Source: Portunus trituberculatus
Lineage: Eukaryota; Arthropoda; Malacostraca; Decapoda; Portunidae
Length of the DNA: 64,000 nt
Reading direction: 5' to 3'
NCBI RefSeq assembly: GCF_017591435.1
Contig: NC_059276.1
Location: forward strand, 4,183,911-4,247,910
The position numbers and the translations under genes were made by a program. The notes beneath the pieces were generated by a model. The model was given only the letters and a program-made list of their open reading frames with translations, was not told the origin of the DNA and made no database searches. Below, piece after piece: positions 41,098 to 52,619 of this stretch. Numbering within the stretch: the first letter of the stretch is position 1; each line of letters begins with the position of its first letter.

Positions 41098-41099
<2 letters not shown>
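39909..41099. other. Gene-free T-rich sequence, intron 3
   Basis: T-rich, with short ATT (40126-40159) and GTTT (40970-41000) tracts. No gene. Confidence 0.45.

Positions 41100-41147
<48 letters not shown>
41100..41147. repeat. (CA)n microsatellite
   Basis: Pure CA tract. Confidence 0.98.
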
Positions 41148-41150
<3 letters not shown>

Positions 41151-41320
41151 GACATTTTCTTGCAGCATTAACGAGTCCATAAAATATTAAGACAAAGTGA
41201 AGAGAACATCATTAATTATACAAAATGACAGTTATCATGCTACACACTCCTCTTGGTCATTATCACCATTCTTTTATTCTCTCTTCGGCACACACTCACG
41301 CATTCCTAACGCCTCGCGCC

Positions 41321-41322
<2 letters not shown>

Positions 41323-41378
<56 letters not shown>
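41323..41378. repeat. (CA)n microsatellite
   Basis: Pure CA tract. Confidence 0.98.
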
Positions 41379-41382
<4 letters not shown>

Positions 41383-41421
41383 TGGCCACTTGAATGAATA
41401 AATAAATAGTAACGTTCTTGT

Positions 41422-41422
41422 T

Positions 41423-41491
<69 letters not shown>

Positions 41492-41507
41492 TTACCACTA
41501 CTACTAT
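41422..41507. repeat. (CTA)n microsatellite
   Basis: CTA triplets with CCA and TTA variants. Confidence 0.97.
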
Positions 41508-41595
41508 GTTGCTTCATCATCATTCAGCATTCAGCTCATTACACTAAACATACAGGAAGCATAATTAATTAGACAAGCTAACCACTCTGAATAAC

Positions 41596-41604
41596 AACAA
41601 CAAC

Positions 41605-41648
<44 letters not shown>

Positions 41649-41667
41649 TAACAATAACAATAAACAC

Positions 41668-41707
<40 letters not shown>
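41596..41707. repeat. (AAT)n, two linked tracts
   Basis: AAT 41605-41645 and 41668-41707 joined by AAC-rich sequence. CCA-rich units follow at 41822-41880. Confidence 0.96.
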
Positions 41708-41712
<5 letters not shown>

Positions 41713-42107
41713 CACAGACACACACATCAAAAAACAAACAATCACCCAATCATTTCACCATTAGAACAACAATCTTGCCCATTAATAGAGCATTTTAGCC
41801 CTTATGGAATGCTAAGTTTCCAACCACCACCACCACCACCACCTCCACCAACACCTATACCACCACCACCACCACTACTAACAAGAAGCCGCCTGCCTGC
41901 ATGGCCACTTAAATTCCTCCCCTTATAAGTGCCCGTTGTAGTTCCCCAGTAGTGTACATGTACGTTTTAGCGCTCTAGTGGCATTTATGTACACGCTACT
42001 TTCATGTACGTAATTAAATGTACGTTAGAGTGTATGTGTGTACGTGTGTGTATATAAACCGTATGTGCATCTTTCTAGTTCCCCCTTGTGTGCGTGTGTG
42101 ATGTGTG

Positions 42108-42109
<2 letters not shown>

Positions 42110-42166
<57 letters not shown>
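42110..42166. repeat. (GT)n microsatellite
   Basis: Pure GT tract. Confidence 0.98.
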
Positions 42167-42169
<3 letters not shown>

Positions 42170-42323
42170 GTAGTCTTTTAAATCTTTCCTTCCGCAGTGG
42201 ATCTCTTAATAGTAAGTGTTTTTCCCACTCGTCTTTTTTCCCTTGTCTTAGTTTTGTTCTTTTTTCCTGTACGTTTAACACACTGTAGGTAACAAGACTT
42301 TAGAAGGAACTGACTAGACTTTC

Positions 42324-42335
42324 TCACTCTCACTC

Positions 42336-42385
<50 letters not shown>
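42324..42385. repeat. (CT)n microsatellite
   Basis: Begins with CTCACT hexamers, then pure CT. Confidence 0.97.
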
Positions 42386-42386
<1 letters not shown>

Positions 42387-42468
42387 ACTATAGTTACGCA
42401 AAGTCTTCATCTTGTTAAGTCTCTGTTAGAAATGAAGAGTTTTTAATACTAATGTTCTTATCCCATTT

Positions 42469-42471
<3 letters not shown>

Positions 42472-42561
<90 letters not shown>
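42472..42561. repeat. (GT)n microsatellite
   Basis: Pure GT tract, about 45 units. Confidence 0.98.
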
Positions 42562-42567
<6 letters not shown>

Positions 42568-43471
42568 GAAAGACTCTTTTGGTAGTGTCAATTATAGCAT
42601 GGTCTTCCTGTAGGCACCATAAGGACCATTTTCTATTTCCACCTCACATATTTCTTGGTATAACTAAAGAGAATTATACTATTTCCCCTCAACTACCTAT
42701 TTCTCTCAGTAGGACATAGAGTATTAGTGATTGTTCCCACGTGCACTATAGGCTCTAAACAAATTACTATTTCTTGCACCTTATATATATAATGATAATT
42801 CTTCGTAGTCTCCCCTTCAGTAATCCCTACAAAAATTTATCTCCGTTTTCTTAGACCCTCTTGTGTCTAGTCCTACCTCGCAACTTCTGACCTGGTTCTG
42901 ATTATCCTCGTATGTCTCAATCTTTAATTAGTAAACGTATTTCCCTCTTTAAAAAAGTATCCTTGTTAACTTCTACTTCCCAAAAATCTAAATCAAATAA
43001 TACAAATGTACAGAAATATCTAAACTTTCTCTCTTTCTCTTTTCCTCCCTATAGTTGTTCATTTCACATTTCACATTCCCCGTATCAAAGTAATCCCTCC
43101 TCTAATAGAATATACTAAAATTTTTAACTATTTTCTAATATTTCCTATAGCTGTTCATTTCTCATTTCTATTTATTTTTGTCTCTCTCCTCTCTCCTTTA
43201 ATAGGAAATGCATTAAAAAGCAAAAAATCATTCTGTTTCTCTTTCTCTGTCAAGTCTTTTTCCATTATTCATTCTTTCAAATAACATCTCTCGAATCATT
43301 CTGGTTTCTTTCCATTATACATTTCATTGACCTTAAGATTCTACTTTCCTACATATTACTTTCAGCATTGTTTTTTTTTTTTTATCTATAAGTCGACTTC
43401 TCTATCCGTCTTTTGTTTCTAAATAAATTTGCACCCTAAACATTCAAACATAAGCCTAAACTGGCCAATTA
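42562..43471. other. Gene-free AT-rich sequence, intron 3
   Basis: T-rich unique sequence without tracts or coding support. Confidence 0.45.
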
Positions 43472-43777
43472 ACTTTTTCACTGCTACGGTCATTTGTTAA
43501 CATTCGACACTGAGAGAGTTTAAAAGATTTACATATACACACAAATGGATAAATAGAAAGTTAATCTCGTCTGCTTCCAGGATACAGAATTTACTTTAAG
43601 ACTAGAACAAGGAGAAAGTGTCAAAGTAAAACTAAGATACAACAAAGACAATCTATAAGTGAAACATGTTAAGTAACCAAAATCAAAACATCAATCAGAC
43701 TCTAAAGAATTTCCTATCAAGAGTATGTGTCTGTGAAAACTGTAATGCAAGATGAAAAATATAGCAGTGGAAGAGGT
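43472..43777. mobile_element. Candidate 306-bp MITE with TA flanks
   Basis: Left end ACTTTTTCACTGCTA. The reverse complement of the right end is ACCTCTTCCACTGCTA. They agree at about 13 of 16 columns with one gap. TA lies at 43470-43471 and 43778-43779. The ends resemble those of the element at 20358 (CCCTTTCACTG core). No coding capacity. Confidence 0.4.
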
Positions 43778-43813
43778 TAAATGACAAACGAACCTCAACC
43801 AAACTCATGACAA

Positions 43814-44125
43814 ACCAGTTCAATCCTTCTAGTCAATCACTAACTTACATCAAACTTAAACTAAACTTGTCCAATTCTCATAGTCAATCACTAAATCATA
43901 CCAAACTTCCACTAAACTTATATAAACTCATTCCTCCTAAACTCGATCATTGCTCCCAATAGATAACCAATTCCGTACCAACTCATGCTAAACTTGTCCA
44001 GTTCTTATAGTCAATTACTAAACCATGCCACACGTGCGCTAAGTTATGTAAACTGTCCTGCTAAACTCGTCCAATTCTCTCAATATATAACCAAATCCGT
44101 ACAAACTTAACATGCTAACCTTTCT
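43814..44125. repeat. Degenerate 127-bp tandem repeat, about 2.4 units
   Basis: CTAAACTTGTCCAATTCTCA at 43861 recurs at 43988. Internal boxes AGTCAATCACTAAA and AGATAACCAATTCCGTAC repeat at the same offset. A partial unit precedes. Confidence 0.8.
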
Positions 44126-45554
44126 TCACTCTTCAACCAATCACTAACACGTCGATAAAACTCCATAAATAATTAATCATCAACCCAAAGCCAATAAATC
44201 ACTCAACATATACGTCAATTAAAATTATGCCGAGATTCAACAATTTAGTAATAAAGTAAATATTTCTGGATAATCAAACTGGAAATATCGCTCAAATAAT
44301 CCGTCTATTCCTGTCGCTCTAGAATCACGGATCTGGGAACTGGAATTTTAATGAATCGGTTAAATGTAAATATAAACAAATACTAAATAGAAAATAAAAC
44401 AAAATCAGATCTTTTGGGGCACTAAATGGAGTCAAACACGTAATCTTCATATGGAAATCTTTACATGCATATATTTGAACGATCTAAATGTCTTGCTTTG
44501 AAGTTTTGTGATTAATATTGAGCGTAGGTGATGTCCGAAATGAAAGTTCCCCGATCCAATTGTAAATAATCCTCATAGTAAGCGTGTAAACTTAATCCAC
44601 ATAAAACCAAGCTGGAATTATCATCACATATTTAACTTTTCATGATATTTTCTCTGTGTTCCAATTTTTTTTTTTTTTTCTGAACGTTTACATGTCATTT
44701 GCAAGTAATTTCATTTATATTCATATTCATGTTATCATATTTACTTCTTATGTCCCTACTTTAATTCTTTCAATTTTTCTCATTCCATTCTTCATATTTC
44801 ATACAAAATTTATTGATAATTTTCTTTGAACGAGACTTATCCGATATTTACTTTTCATTATATTTCTTTCTTTGAACGAAACTTTTACATAAACTTTTTT
44901 TTCCTAATTAGCACCCTTTCATTCACTCTCTCCTAACTTTCATAGTAATAAGTAAACAGACTTTTCCTTTTATCTATTTTTCTCACATTCTTTCTAAATA
45001 TCAACAGTTTTCCGGTTCCTCTAATCTAATCTTTATCAATACCCATTTGTGTCTAATCAATTAATTAAAAAAAACTTATGATTATTCTTCTAAAAACAAA
45101 TCAATCACTAATTTCAGTCAGTTATGCCATTAAAGTAGATTTCAGTCTTACTATCTCCTAAAAAACCACTCCCACCTTTTGTTTAACCCCAAATAATACC
45201 TATATATTTTCCTGCCATTCATATCTCGTATAATGAAACTCCTTGCCTCCCTCACAGTCACCCATCACTTCCTCCACCATTTCTTAACCACATGACGCAA
45301 CACTCACAACTTCTCACTCTACAACCCATTTTCTTTAACACTACCCCAAGAGACTCTTTTATTTATCTTCTAGTCCTCTTACGTTTTTTTCTTCCCACAT
45401 CTCCCTGGTCCTCGTTTTCTTCCCGCCAGCACTCACTCCGCTAACTTAACTCCCCTTTCTCTCCTCTCAGTGAGTGTTCCGTCCCTCCTCCAGCTCTCTC
45501 ACCCATTTTCTCTCGGTTAACTGGCGTGTCTTTCCCATTCTCTGCCTCTTCTAG
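44126..45554. other. Gene-free AT-rich sequence, intron 3
   Basis: No microsatellites or coding signal until the acceptor of exon 4. Two good pyrimidine-AG sites lie before it (45472, 45554). Confidence 0.45.
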
Positions 45555-45635
45555 GAGTTGAAGAGAAAACAACGGCATCTCCTGGCTCTTGGTGACACTG
45601 TTAATGAGGTCGACTGTTGTTTTTGCTCAACCAAG
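45555..45635 (+). CDS. Shab: Shab/Kv2 exon 4: short CCFC tail exon
   Basis: 27 codons, residues 595-621. Acceptor TCTGCCTCTTCTAG/GAG and donor AAG/GTACTT, both phase 0. It encodes ELKRKQRHLLALGDTVNEVD followed by CCFCSTK. The CCFC-x-TK motif matches my recollection of the insect Shab tail (CCFCTTK directly followed by a D-F/Y-KEF motif), and exon 5 supplies DYKEF. Exon 3 ends in phase 0, so it can join directly, although insects have extra residues before this point that I did not find. Read-through would run into the CT tract at 45669. Confidence 0.82.
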
Positions 45636-45668
45636 GTACTTTATCACCCTCCCGTACCCCTCAACCCC

Positions 45669-45676
45669 CTCTCCCT

Positions 45677-45724
<48 letters not shown>
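45669..45724. repeat. (CT)n 33 bp after exon 4
   Basis: Begins with CCCTCT units, then pure CT. Confidence 0.97.
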
Positions 45725-45726
<2 letters not shown>

Positions 45727-45938
45727 GCTGGCACCGAACATGCTATTATTGATTTTAAAGATTCTTTGGTGTTGTTGTAGAGACTTAAGGTTTTTTGTAG
45801 GCTTGAGAAGTGTTCAAAGGGTTTCATGTCAAGGTGTATTATTGGTTAGGTTGTCTTGGGCTTTGATGATAGTACTGGTGAATCTAAAGACGATTTGTGT
45901 CAATGATCTATCTATCTATATAACACACTTGAAATATA

Positions 45939-45957
45939 TAATAATAATAATGATAAC

Positions 45958-46037
<80 letters not shown>

Positions 46038-46047
46038 CAACAACAAT
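45939..46047. repeat. (AAT)n microsatellite
   Basis: AAT units with GAT and AAC variants at the ends, about 36 units. Confidence 0.97.
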
Positions 46048-46139
46048 TAATACGTAATAATAATAACAATACTATCATTAATAAAGATATTTAATTTTTA
46101 TACGATTTTTTTCTTGTATCATACACGAACTAGCAATTC

Positions 46140-46142
<3 letters not shown>

Positions 46143-46179
<37 letters not shown>

Positions 46180-46253
46180 ACAACATTCACGCACCACAAG
46201 AGTAATTAATGACGAAAACTTACTTGCAAACAATGGAACTCACGTAACCCTTC

Positions 46254-46333
<80 letters not shown>
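46143..46333. repeat. Two (CT)n tracts
   Basis: 46143-46176 and 46256-46333, separated by 79 bp of unique sequence. Confidence 0.97.
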
Positions 46334-46335
<2 letters not shown>

Positions 46336-46955
46336 AACACACATAGCCACCACGCAAAGCAGCATTCAAGATTCATAAAACATTTCAAGCACATTCCTTT
46401 CCACGTACAGCCTTGGAAGAAAGTCATGTACCTTTCCACACTTCCTCCACTACTTAGCTCCTATTTTTTAGCCCAAAGACCTCTCAAGTCCTTAGAATCT
46501 TGCCCTTTGTCTGGTTATAATGCTGGTGGGTGAGAATTAAGGGTAAAGGAAGTAACTAAGAGAGAGAAGTAAATATATCTTTTATCCTGGACTGTGCAAG
46601 GTTTCTATATTCATTCAGGTGTGTTTAGGTAGTAGAATTAATGAAAGGGTTATGAAAATTTAGTCTAGTGTTATATTGTTGACAGTAATGGTATAGTTAC
46701 GAAGGGAGGGTTAAAAGATAGAAGTGTGTGAGGGAAATGTGTTCAGGACTTAGAGTATTGACTGTTCATACATTCAGATTCTGTTCGAGTGTGTTCGGTG
46801 CCAGTTGGACAAAAGAACAATCAGCAACAATAAAGAACAAAGAACAGAGGTATTTTTTCTCTGTCATAAAAAGAAAGCCAGTAGCTCAGTTGATTATTAA
46901 AGTTTTAAGTAAATAAAAAAAATGACCAAATTCCTTGTTATGTCGATTAAGTATT

Positions 46956-46958
<3 letters not shown>
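46334..46958. other. Gene-free sequence, intron 4
   Basis: Unique AT-rich sequence. No exon supported. Confidence 0.4.

Positions 46959-47005
<47 letters not shown>
46959..47005. repeat. (CT)n microsatellite
   Basis: Pure CT tract. GGAA/GGGA words follow to about 47140. Confidence 0.98.
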
Positions 47006-47009
<4 letters not shown>

Positions 47010-47140
47010 GCGTGTCTGTTTTCTCCCAAGGTCAAGGAGGAGGGGAAGGATAGGAAGGAAGGAAGGAAGGAATGAAAAAGGAAAAGAGAAAAAAAGAAAT
47101 AGGAATAAAGGGAGGGAAGGAGGGAGGGAGGGAGGGGACA

Positions 47141-47969
47141 ATAGAGGGCACCCTTTGAACCCTTTAAATACTACCTAACTTGAAAGAAACCGACGCCTTA
47201 TACCTCTATCTCCCTTTACGTTATCTCCTTTTTATCTTTTTATCTCCCTCTTCCGTGTTTCGAAACACTTCACTCTTACGAACGAAGCCCCGAAACCTCC
47301 TGTCCTGAACCCTCTTTAGAACCTTTTCCTTATAGGGGATGGATATCAGTCAAGGTGAATACGATTAGTGAACAAGTCCCTTTGATTATCCCACTCATTA
47401 TACTGAATTCTCTTTCTCTATCTTCTCTTGGTGTTACTTTGATGTTCTTCGGTTCACTGTATCATTTGGTGCCTCAGTTTTTCTTTCTGTGTTACTTAAT
47501 GTGTTCAATGTACTGCACTGCCTCCATGACGATCCATACTAACCCAGACAAGATCAGTGTGGAGAAACGGCGTCACCTGAGCACTGTATTCTATGTTAAT
47601 GTGGCTTCCTGATGTACTGCTCAAGACTACGTGTGTGTGTCCTTGTCTACTGTACACCTCCTTCCACTCCTGGCGGCGTGTGTGTGCGTGCGTGCGTGTG
47701 TGAAAACGTGACCGTCTTTCTCGTCTTAATCGTCCCTTGAATTCCCAAAAAAATTCCCTTCAGTTCTCGCTTGGCCCTTCGTCAGTTTTTCGTTATGCCA
47801 CTCGTGCCCTGACCTTCGTTGTCTCGTGTCAAGTCCCTGGGCACCGCGTCTGCCTTCCCAGGGACGTCGATGTCCTTGGTGGATACTGTCACTGAGCCAC
47901 TGAACCCGTCCCCCTAAATGTTCATGTCCTTTATTACGCACCAGCTCGACAATCCTCCTCCTCCACTAG
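47141..47969. other. Intron 4 sequence before the candidate cassette exon
   Basis: Unique sequence, becoming GC-richer from about 47630. A TCCTCCTCCTCCACTAG pyrimidine tract and acceptor ends it. Confidence 0.45.
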
Positions 47970-48077
47970 GACGCGACGGAACAAACGACGGGGCAGCTCA
48001 GCGGTAACAGCACAGAGCCTGAGGGCCCGAGTAGCCGCTACCTTGCCTCCGAGTCCCCTCCCAGTGTGTTCAACAAG
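47970..48077 (+). CDS. Shab: Candidate Shab cassette exon 4b, 36 codons
   Basis: Preceded by a TCCTCCTCCTCCACTAG acceptor and followed by AACAAG/GTAGGC. Length is 108 bp, and both edges are phase 0, so it can be included or skipped between exon 4 and exon 5 without shifting frame. It encodes DATEQTTGQLSGNSTEPEGP and SSRYLASESPPSVFNK with no stop. The Ser/Thr/Pro-rich composition resembles a channel tail and could add phosphorylation sites between the CCFC and DYKEF blocks. I do not recognise these residues from other species, so the call rests on splice sites, phase, strand and composition. Confidence 0.55.
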
Positions 48078-48426
48078 GTAGGCAGGCGGCAAAGTTGCAC
48101 CGGGCATCCCACTCTGTCTCTGTCCCTCTCTCTCTCTACTACTCCATCTCCCCACGTAAGGGTACATGTTCTCTTTCCCCTGTGTGTATTGTAGGTTCAC
48201 CCACTTCCCTCTTCCACTGCAGTCCTCCACCTCCTCCACCTCCTCCACCGTCACTCACGCCCCTTCACTTTCATTCCGTCCAGTGTTCAGGGAGTCCACC
48301 GCTCCTTCACACTCCACTCCACTCCACTCCACTCCACGCCAGCTAGTGAAAAGTTGTGACCGTAACTTACTTCATACGGGCACCTCCTTACCCTCTGTAC
48401 ACAGGAAGACACTTAGAGGACGCACA

Positions 48427-48427
<1 letters not shown>

Positions 48428-48484
<57 letters not shown>
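48428..48484. repeat. (CA)n microsatellite
   Basis: Pure CA tract. A CACTC pentamer run lies at 48310-48335. Confidence 0.98.
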
Positions 48485-48487
<3 letters not shown>

Positions 48488-48920
48488 ACACTCTTATATA
48501 ATCCTTCCTCCACCTCACGCCTCTAAACACACACACCACCATGAATGTGAACGTGTGTATGTGAGCGTACGCCAGTCACTCACCAGCTCACCAATCAAAC
48601 CCCCAATGGTCCCTTTAAACCCAGAGGCACCAACACCCTTGATTAGCATATGGGCTTGTCAGGACCTCACCGCGTTTAGTAGACAGACGCTGGTAAGGAT
48701 AGGTGCTGAGGCGCTAGCGGTGGTAAGGTAGTGTATGAGTGTGTGTGTTGTGTGAGGGCCTGTGCTGGTGGTGGTGGTGCTGCTGCCTTGTGCCACAGCG
48801 AGGTACTGTCTCTTTATACCCCAGAGGGACAGAGACAGAGCCAGAGAGCTTCCGGCATTGAAAGTTCGCCCCTACGACACTTTTCAAGAGATCAACTTTG
48901 GAGAGTCTTAAGTATGTGCA
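48485..48920. other. Gene-free sequence, intron 4
   Basis: GC-balanced. A CCCCAG acceptor-like site at 48824 opens 28 codons to a stop, with no matching donor in phase. Not called. Confidence 0.4.
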
Positions 48921-48928
48921 GGTAAAAT

Positions 48929-49011
48929 ATGATGATGATGATGATGATGATGATGATAACTCGCACCTTTGCCAGGATGTGTGGAGAGTGTGCCTGATTG
49001 ATTGCTGCTGC

Positions 49012-49048
<37 letters not shown>

Positions 49049-49083
49049 GTTTTCACCATCACTGCACGAGGCGACTCACTCCT

Positions 49084-49178
<95 letters not shown>

Positions 49179-49261
49179 GAGGGGCACAGAACAATGAGAC
49201 AACAAAAAAGAAACAATGGGAGAAACAAAGAAGGGCAGAGAAAAGAAGAAGAAGAAGAAGA

Positions 49262-49311
<50 letters not shown>
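48929..49311. repeat. (GAT)n, (ATT)n, (GA)n, (GAA)n, (GA)n cluster
   Basis: GAT 48929-48957, ATT 49012-49049, GA 49087-49177, GAA 49242-49264, GA 49265-49311: five tracts in under 400 bp. Confidence 0.97.
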
Positions 49312-49314
<3 letters not shown>

Positions 49315-49526
49315 TGACAAAGAAAACGTGACATCACCACCACAACAAAAACCAATCGCTTGTGTTATTGTTGTTGTTTCCTTCACTGGCTTTCCTTTCC
49401 TCGTCCGTCACTCGTCACTGTAACACTGTATTGCCGCCAACACTTCGCTCTACTGTCTGTACTTGCGCGCTTCTATTTCCTCTACTGGTATTGCTTCCTA
49501 AATTGTCCACTGTCTCTTGTTTCCTT

Positions 49527-49530
<4 letters not shown>

Positions 49531-49574
<44 letters not shown>
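49531..49574. repeat. (GT)n microsatellite
   Basis: Pure GT tract. 49620-49860 is T/C-rich with TTCC words. Confidence 0.98.
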
Positions 49575-49575
<1 letters not shown>

Positions 49576-49895
49576 GACAGCCATCTTGTAACTGACATAT
49601 GACTAATACCCTCTTCATTTTCTCCTTCTTCCTTTGTTTTCTTAATTCTCTTTCTTCTCTATCCATTCGTCCATTGCTTCTCTCATTCCTTCCTTCTTTT
49701 GTCTCTTTCTAAATGTTTTTCTCCCTCTTTTCTGTTTTATCTCCCTTTCTCCTTTCCCTTCCTCTATTTCTCCTTTTATCTCTTCCGTCCCAACGTTCTT
49801 CCCATCCTTCCTTCTTTCCTTTCTTCCTTCCTTCCTTCCTTTTATCCTTTCTCTCAAATATTTTTCTGTTAACGAATGAACAAATATAACTAACC

Positions 49896-49990
<95 letters not shown>

Positions 49991-50116
49991 TGCGGGGGGT
50001 AGGGAAGCAAGCATCTACGGCTTCTACATACCAAGGAAGTCTGCGCGCCACGTGTCGACCAACAAAGGAGAGAGAGGAAGTGTGCTAAAAAGAGAGACAA
50101 GAGGGAAATTACTGTG

Positions 50117-50161
<45 letters not shown>

Positions 50162-50195
50162 TGGATTTTGTGCCTTTGCTTTGAAGTGTCTTGGT

Positions 50196-50267
<72 letters not shown>

Positions 50268-50350
50268 ACTTCTACTTCTTGTTCTCTCTCATAATTCTGT
50301 CAACATTAAAAATCTTAAAAAAAATTGCAACTAATGACAAACACTTGACA

Positions 50351-50444
<94 letters not shown>

Positions 50445-50475
50445 TGGCTCTCCCAAAAGTACGACAGTGTTACTT

Positions 50476-50529
<54 letters not shown>

Positions 50530-50560
50530 ACTAAGAACTCAGGGTAATCTATATCTCGAA

Positions 50561-50630
<70 letters not shown>
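49896..50630. repeat. Six-tract dinucleotide cluster
   Basis: GT 49896-49989, GA 50120-50156, GT 50198-50265, CT 50354-50438, GA 50479-50526 and GT 50562-50630. The CT and GA tracts are inverted relative to each other across a 40-bp spacer. Confidence 0.97.
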
Positions 50631-50631
<1 letters not shown>

Positions 50632-50698
50632 TAACTTGTATGTCTGTGTTTAAGATATTAAAGACACACAAGGAAAAACACTAGAATTATTTCCGTAT

Positions 50699-50731
50699 CA
50701 ACCACCACCACCACCACCACCACCACCACCT
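50699..50731. repeat. (CCA)n microsatellite
   Basis: About ten ACC/CCA units. Confidence 0.95.
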
Positions 50732-50879
50732 TTCTTTACATTCCTCACCTCTCCCTCTCACTTGCACCTGCCCCTCACCTCTCCCTCTCTCCCTCCTCTT
50801 CTCCCTCACTTGCATCTTGAGATAATCGAAGGACTTGTTTATGTTTGTCCCGTGATTCAAATTTTTTCAAGTGTGAATG

Positions 50880-51240
50880 TTAGGGAAGATTCTTGTTACT
50901 ATTCTTTCTTCTTCCTTTTCTTCTTTGTCTACTTATTCATTATATTTCTTCTTCCATGTCCTTTTTTTTTTGTCTTATTGCTCTCTGCTTTTATCTTCCT
51001 TTTCCTCTTCTCTTTCTTTAACTATTTGTTTTAACCTCCTTTTATTCATTTCTTTTCCTCGCATTACTCTTCTTTTTTTCTTCCTCTTCTGGTATTCATT
51101 TGTATTTTCTTTCTACTTTTCTTCTATTAACTACCTACTTATCTTCAATCTTTTTCCTACTCTTCAACCTCTCACCTCATTTTCTTTTATTTTCCTTTTC
51201 CTTCTCATGTTCTTTTCATTATTACATTCCTGATACAGTA
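50880..51240. repeat. T/C-rich low-complexity stretch
   Basis: TTCTT/TTCCTT words without clear period. Open frames are F/S/L-only. Confidence 0.75.
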
Positions 51241-51257
51241 TGAAAGAGTAACAGTTC

Positions 51258-51310
51258 TCCTCCTCCTCCTCCTCCTCCTCCTCCTCCTCCTCCTGCTGCT
51301 GCTGCTGCTT
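51258..51310. repeat. (TCC)n then (TGC)n
   Basis: TCC triplets change to CTG/TGC for the last five units. Confidence 0.95.
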
Positions 51311-51776
51311 CTGTCGTGTTGCCAATTATACGATGAGTGATGGCGAATAAGTAGAAACAAATTGGTGGGAGTCAGTGCGTATGTGTGTGGAAGGATGTCA
51401 TATGTCATTAAACCATGCACATATCTATCACACCCTCCCTTGTACCATTCCCTACCTCCCTCTACACACACACACACACTCGCATACACTAGAAACACTA
51501 ACAGATCCCCATAAAACACCCTCCTTGTACAGAAACCTTACCACGAGACCAGAGAGGTGAAGAAAACATAAAGGAAGGAGAGAGACGAATAGATCTGAGA
51601 GAGTGTCAGGTGTGTAGGGAGACGAGTGGCAGGTTAAACAGGTGTGGCAAATACCTGGCGTGACGAACAGCTGGTTAGTTAAGGTGGAGGTGTGTGGATT
51701 GGATGACAAGTGGATGAAAATAAGTGGATGACAAGAAGCTGAGGGTTAGTCACCTTTAGACTGGTGAGGGACTTTG

Positions 51777-51779
<3 letters not shown>

Positions 51780-51859
<80 letters not shown>
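51780..51859. repeat. (GT)n microsatellite
   Basis: Pure GT tract. 51311-51779 before it is unique and gene-free. Confidence 0.98.
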
Positions 51860-51943
51860 AGGACGTAGGTAGAGGGAGGAAGAGAAGGAGAAAAGCCCAA
51901 GTCTGTCCCTGAATTTCGTTAGAAGGAGGAGGAAGAGAAGGAA

Positions 51944-52107
51944 GAGGAGGAGGAGGAGGAGGAGGAGGAGGAGGAGGAAGAGAAGGAAGAGTAGGAGGAG
52001 GAGGAGGAGGAGGAGGAGGAGGAGGAGGAGGAGGAGGAGGAGGAGGAGGAGGAGGAGGAGGAGGAGGAGGAGGAGGAGGAGGAGGAGGAGGAGGAGGAGG
52101 AGGAGGA
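51944..52107. repeat. (GGA)n, about 54 units
   Basis: Longest GGA tract of the window, with GAA variants near 51975-51990. It ends in GCAGAC hexamers, and a purine-rich stretch runs to about 52420. Confidence 0.98.
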
Positions 52108-52619
52108 AACGCAGACGCAGACGCAGACGAAGACAAAGACAGTGACCAAGACGAAAAAAAAGGAGGAGGAGAAGGCAGAGAAAAGGAGAGGAGAATGAAT
52201 GAATGATGAATAGGAACAAGACTGAGAAAACGAAAGAGAAGATGAAGATGAAGGAGAAAGAAGAAAAAGGAGACAAGAGGTGAGGAAGAACTAACACCAG
52301 GAGGAAAAATAGAGACAAAACTTGATATAGGGAAAAAAAAAATAGGAGGTAGGGAGGTATAAGGAGACTGAAGAGGAGGAGGAAGAGGAGGAGAAGGAGA
52401 AGGGGAGATGGAAGAGGAGAGAGGGTGTAGATGGAGCCCTCTGGTGATAGCGTTGCTCATTTTTTCTAGGAGGAGGGAGGAGAAGTGGCCGAGAGTGAAC
52501 ATATCCCGCTACGTTCACAGCCTTCATCGTAACAAATTATTTTTCCTAAGTGACTTTGTATCGCTCCATTAGTTTGCACTAAGGTGAGTCGGGTGAGTTA
52601 CTGTTTTCCTGAGTTTACC

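Noticed and set aside
47355..47612. 85-codon frame ending NPDKISVEKRRHLSTVFYVNVAS
   Set aside because: The second half looks protein-like, but there is no acceptor in phase and it ends in a stop inside the intron; too weak to call.
48825..48909. Exon-like piece after a CCCCAG site, 28 codons to a stop (RDRDRARELPALKVRPYDTF)
   Set aside because: The downstream GTAAAA donor follows the stop in this frame, and the frame that reaches the donor has the wrong incoming phase.
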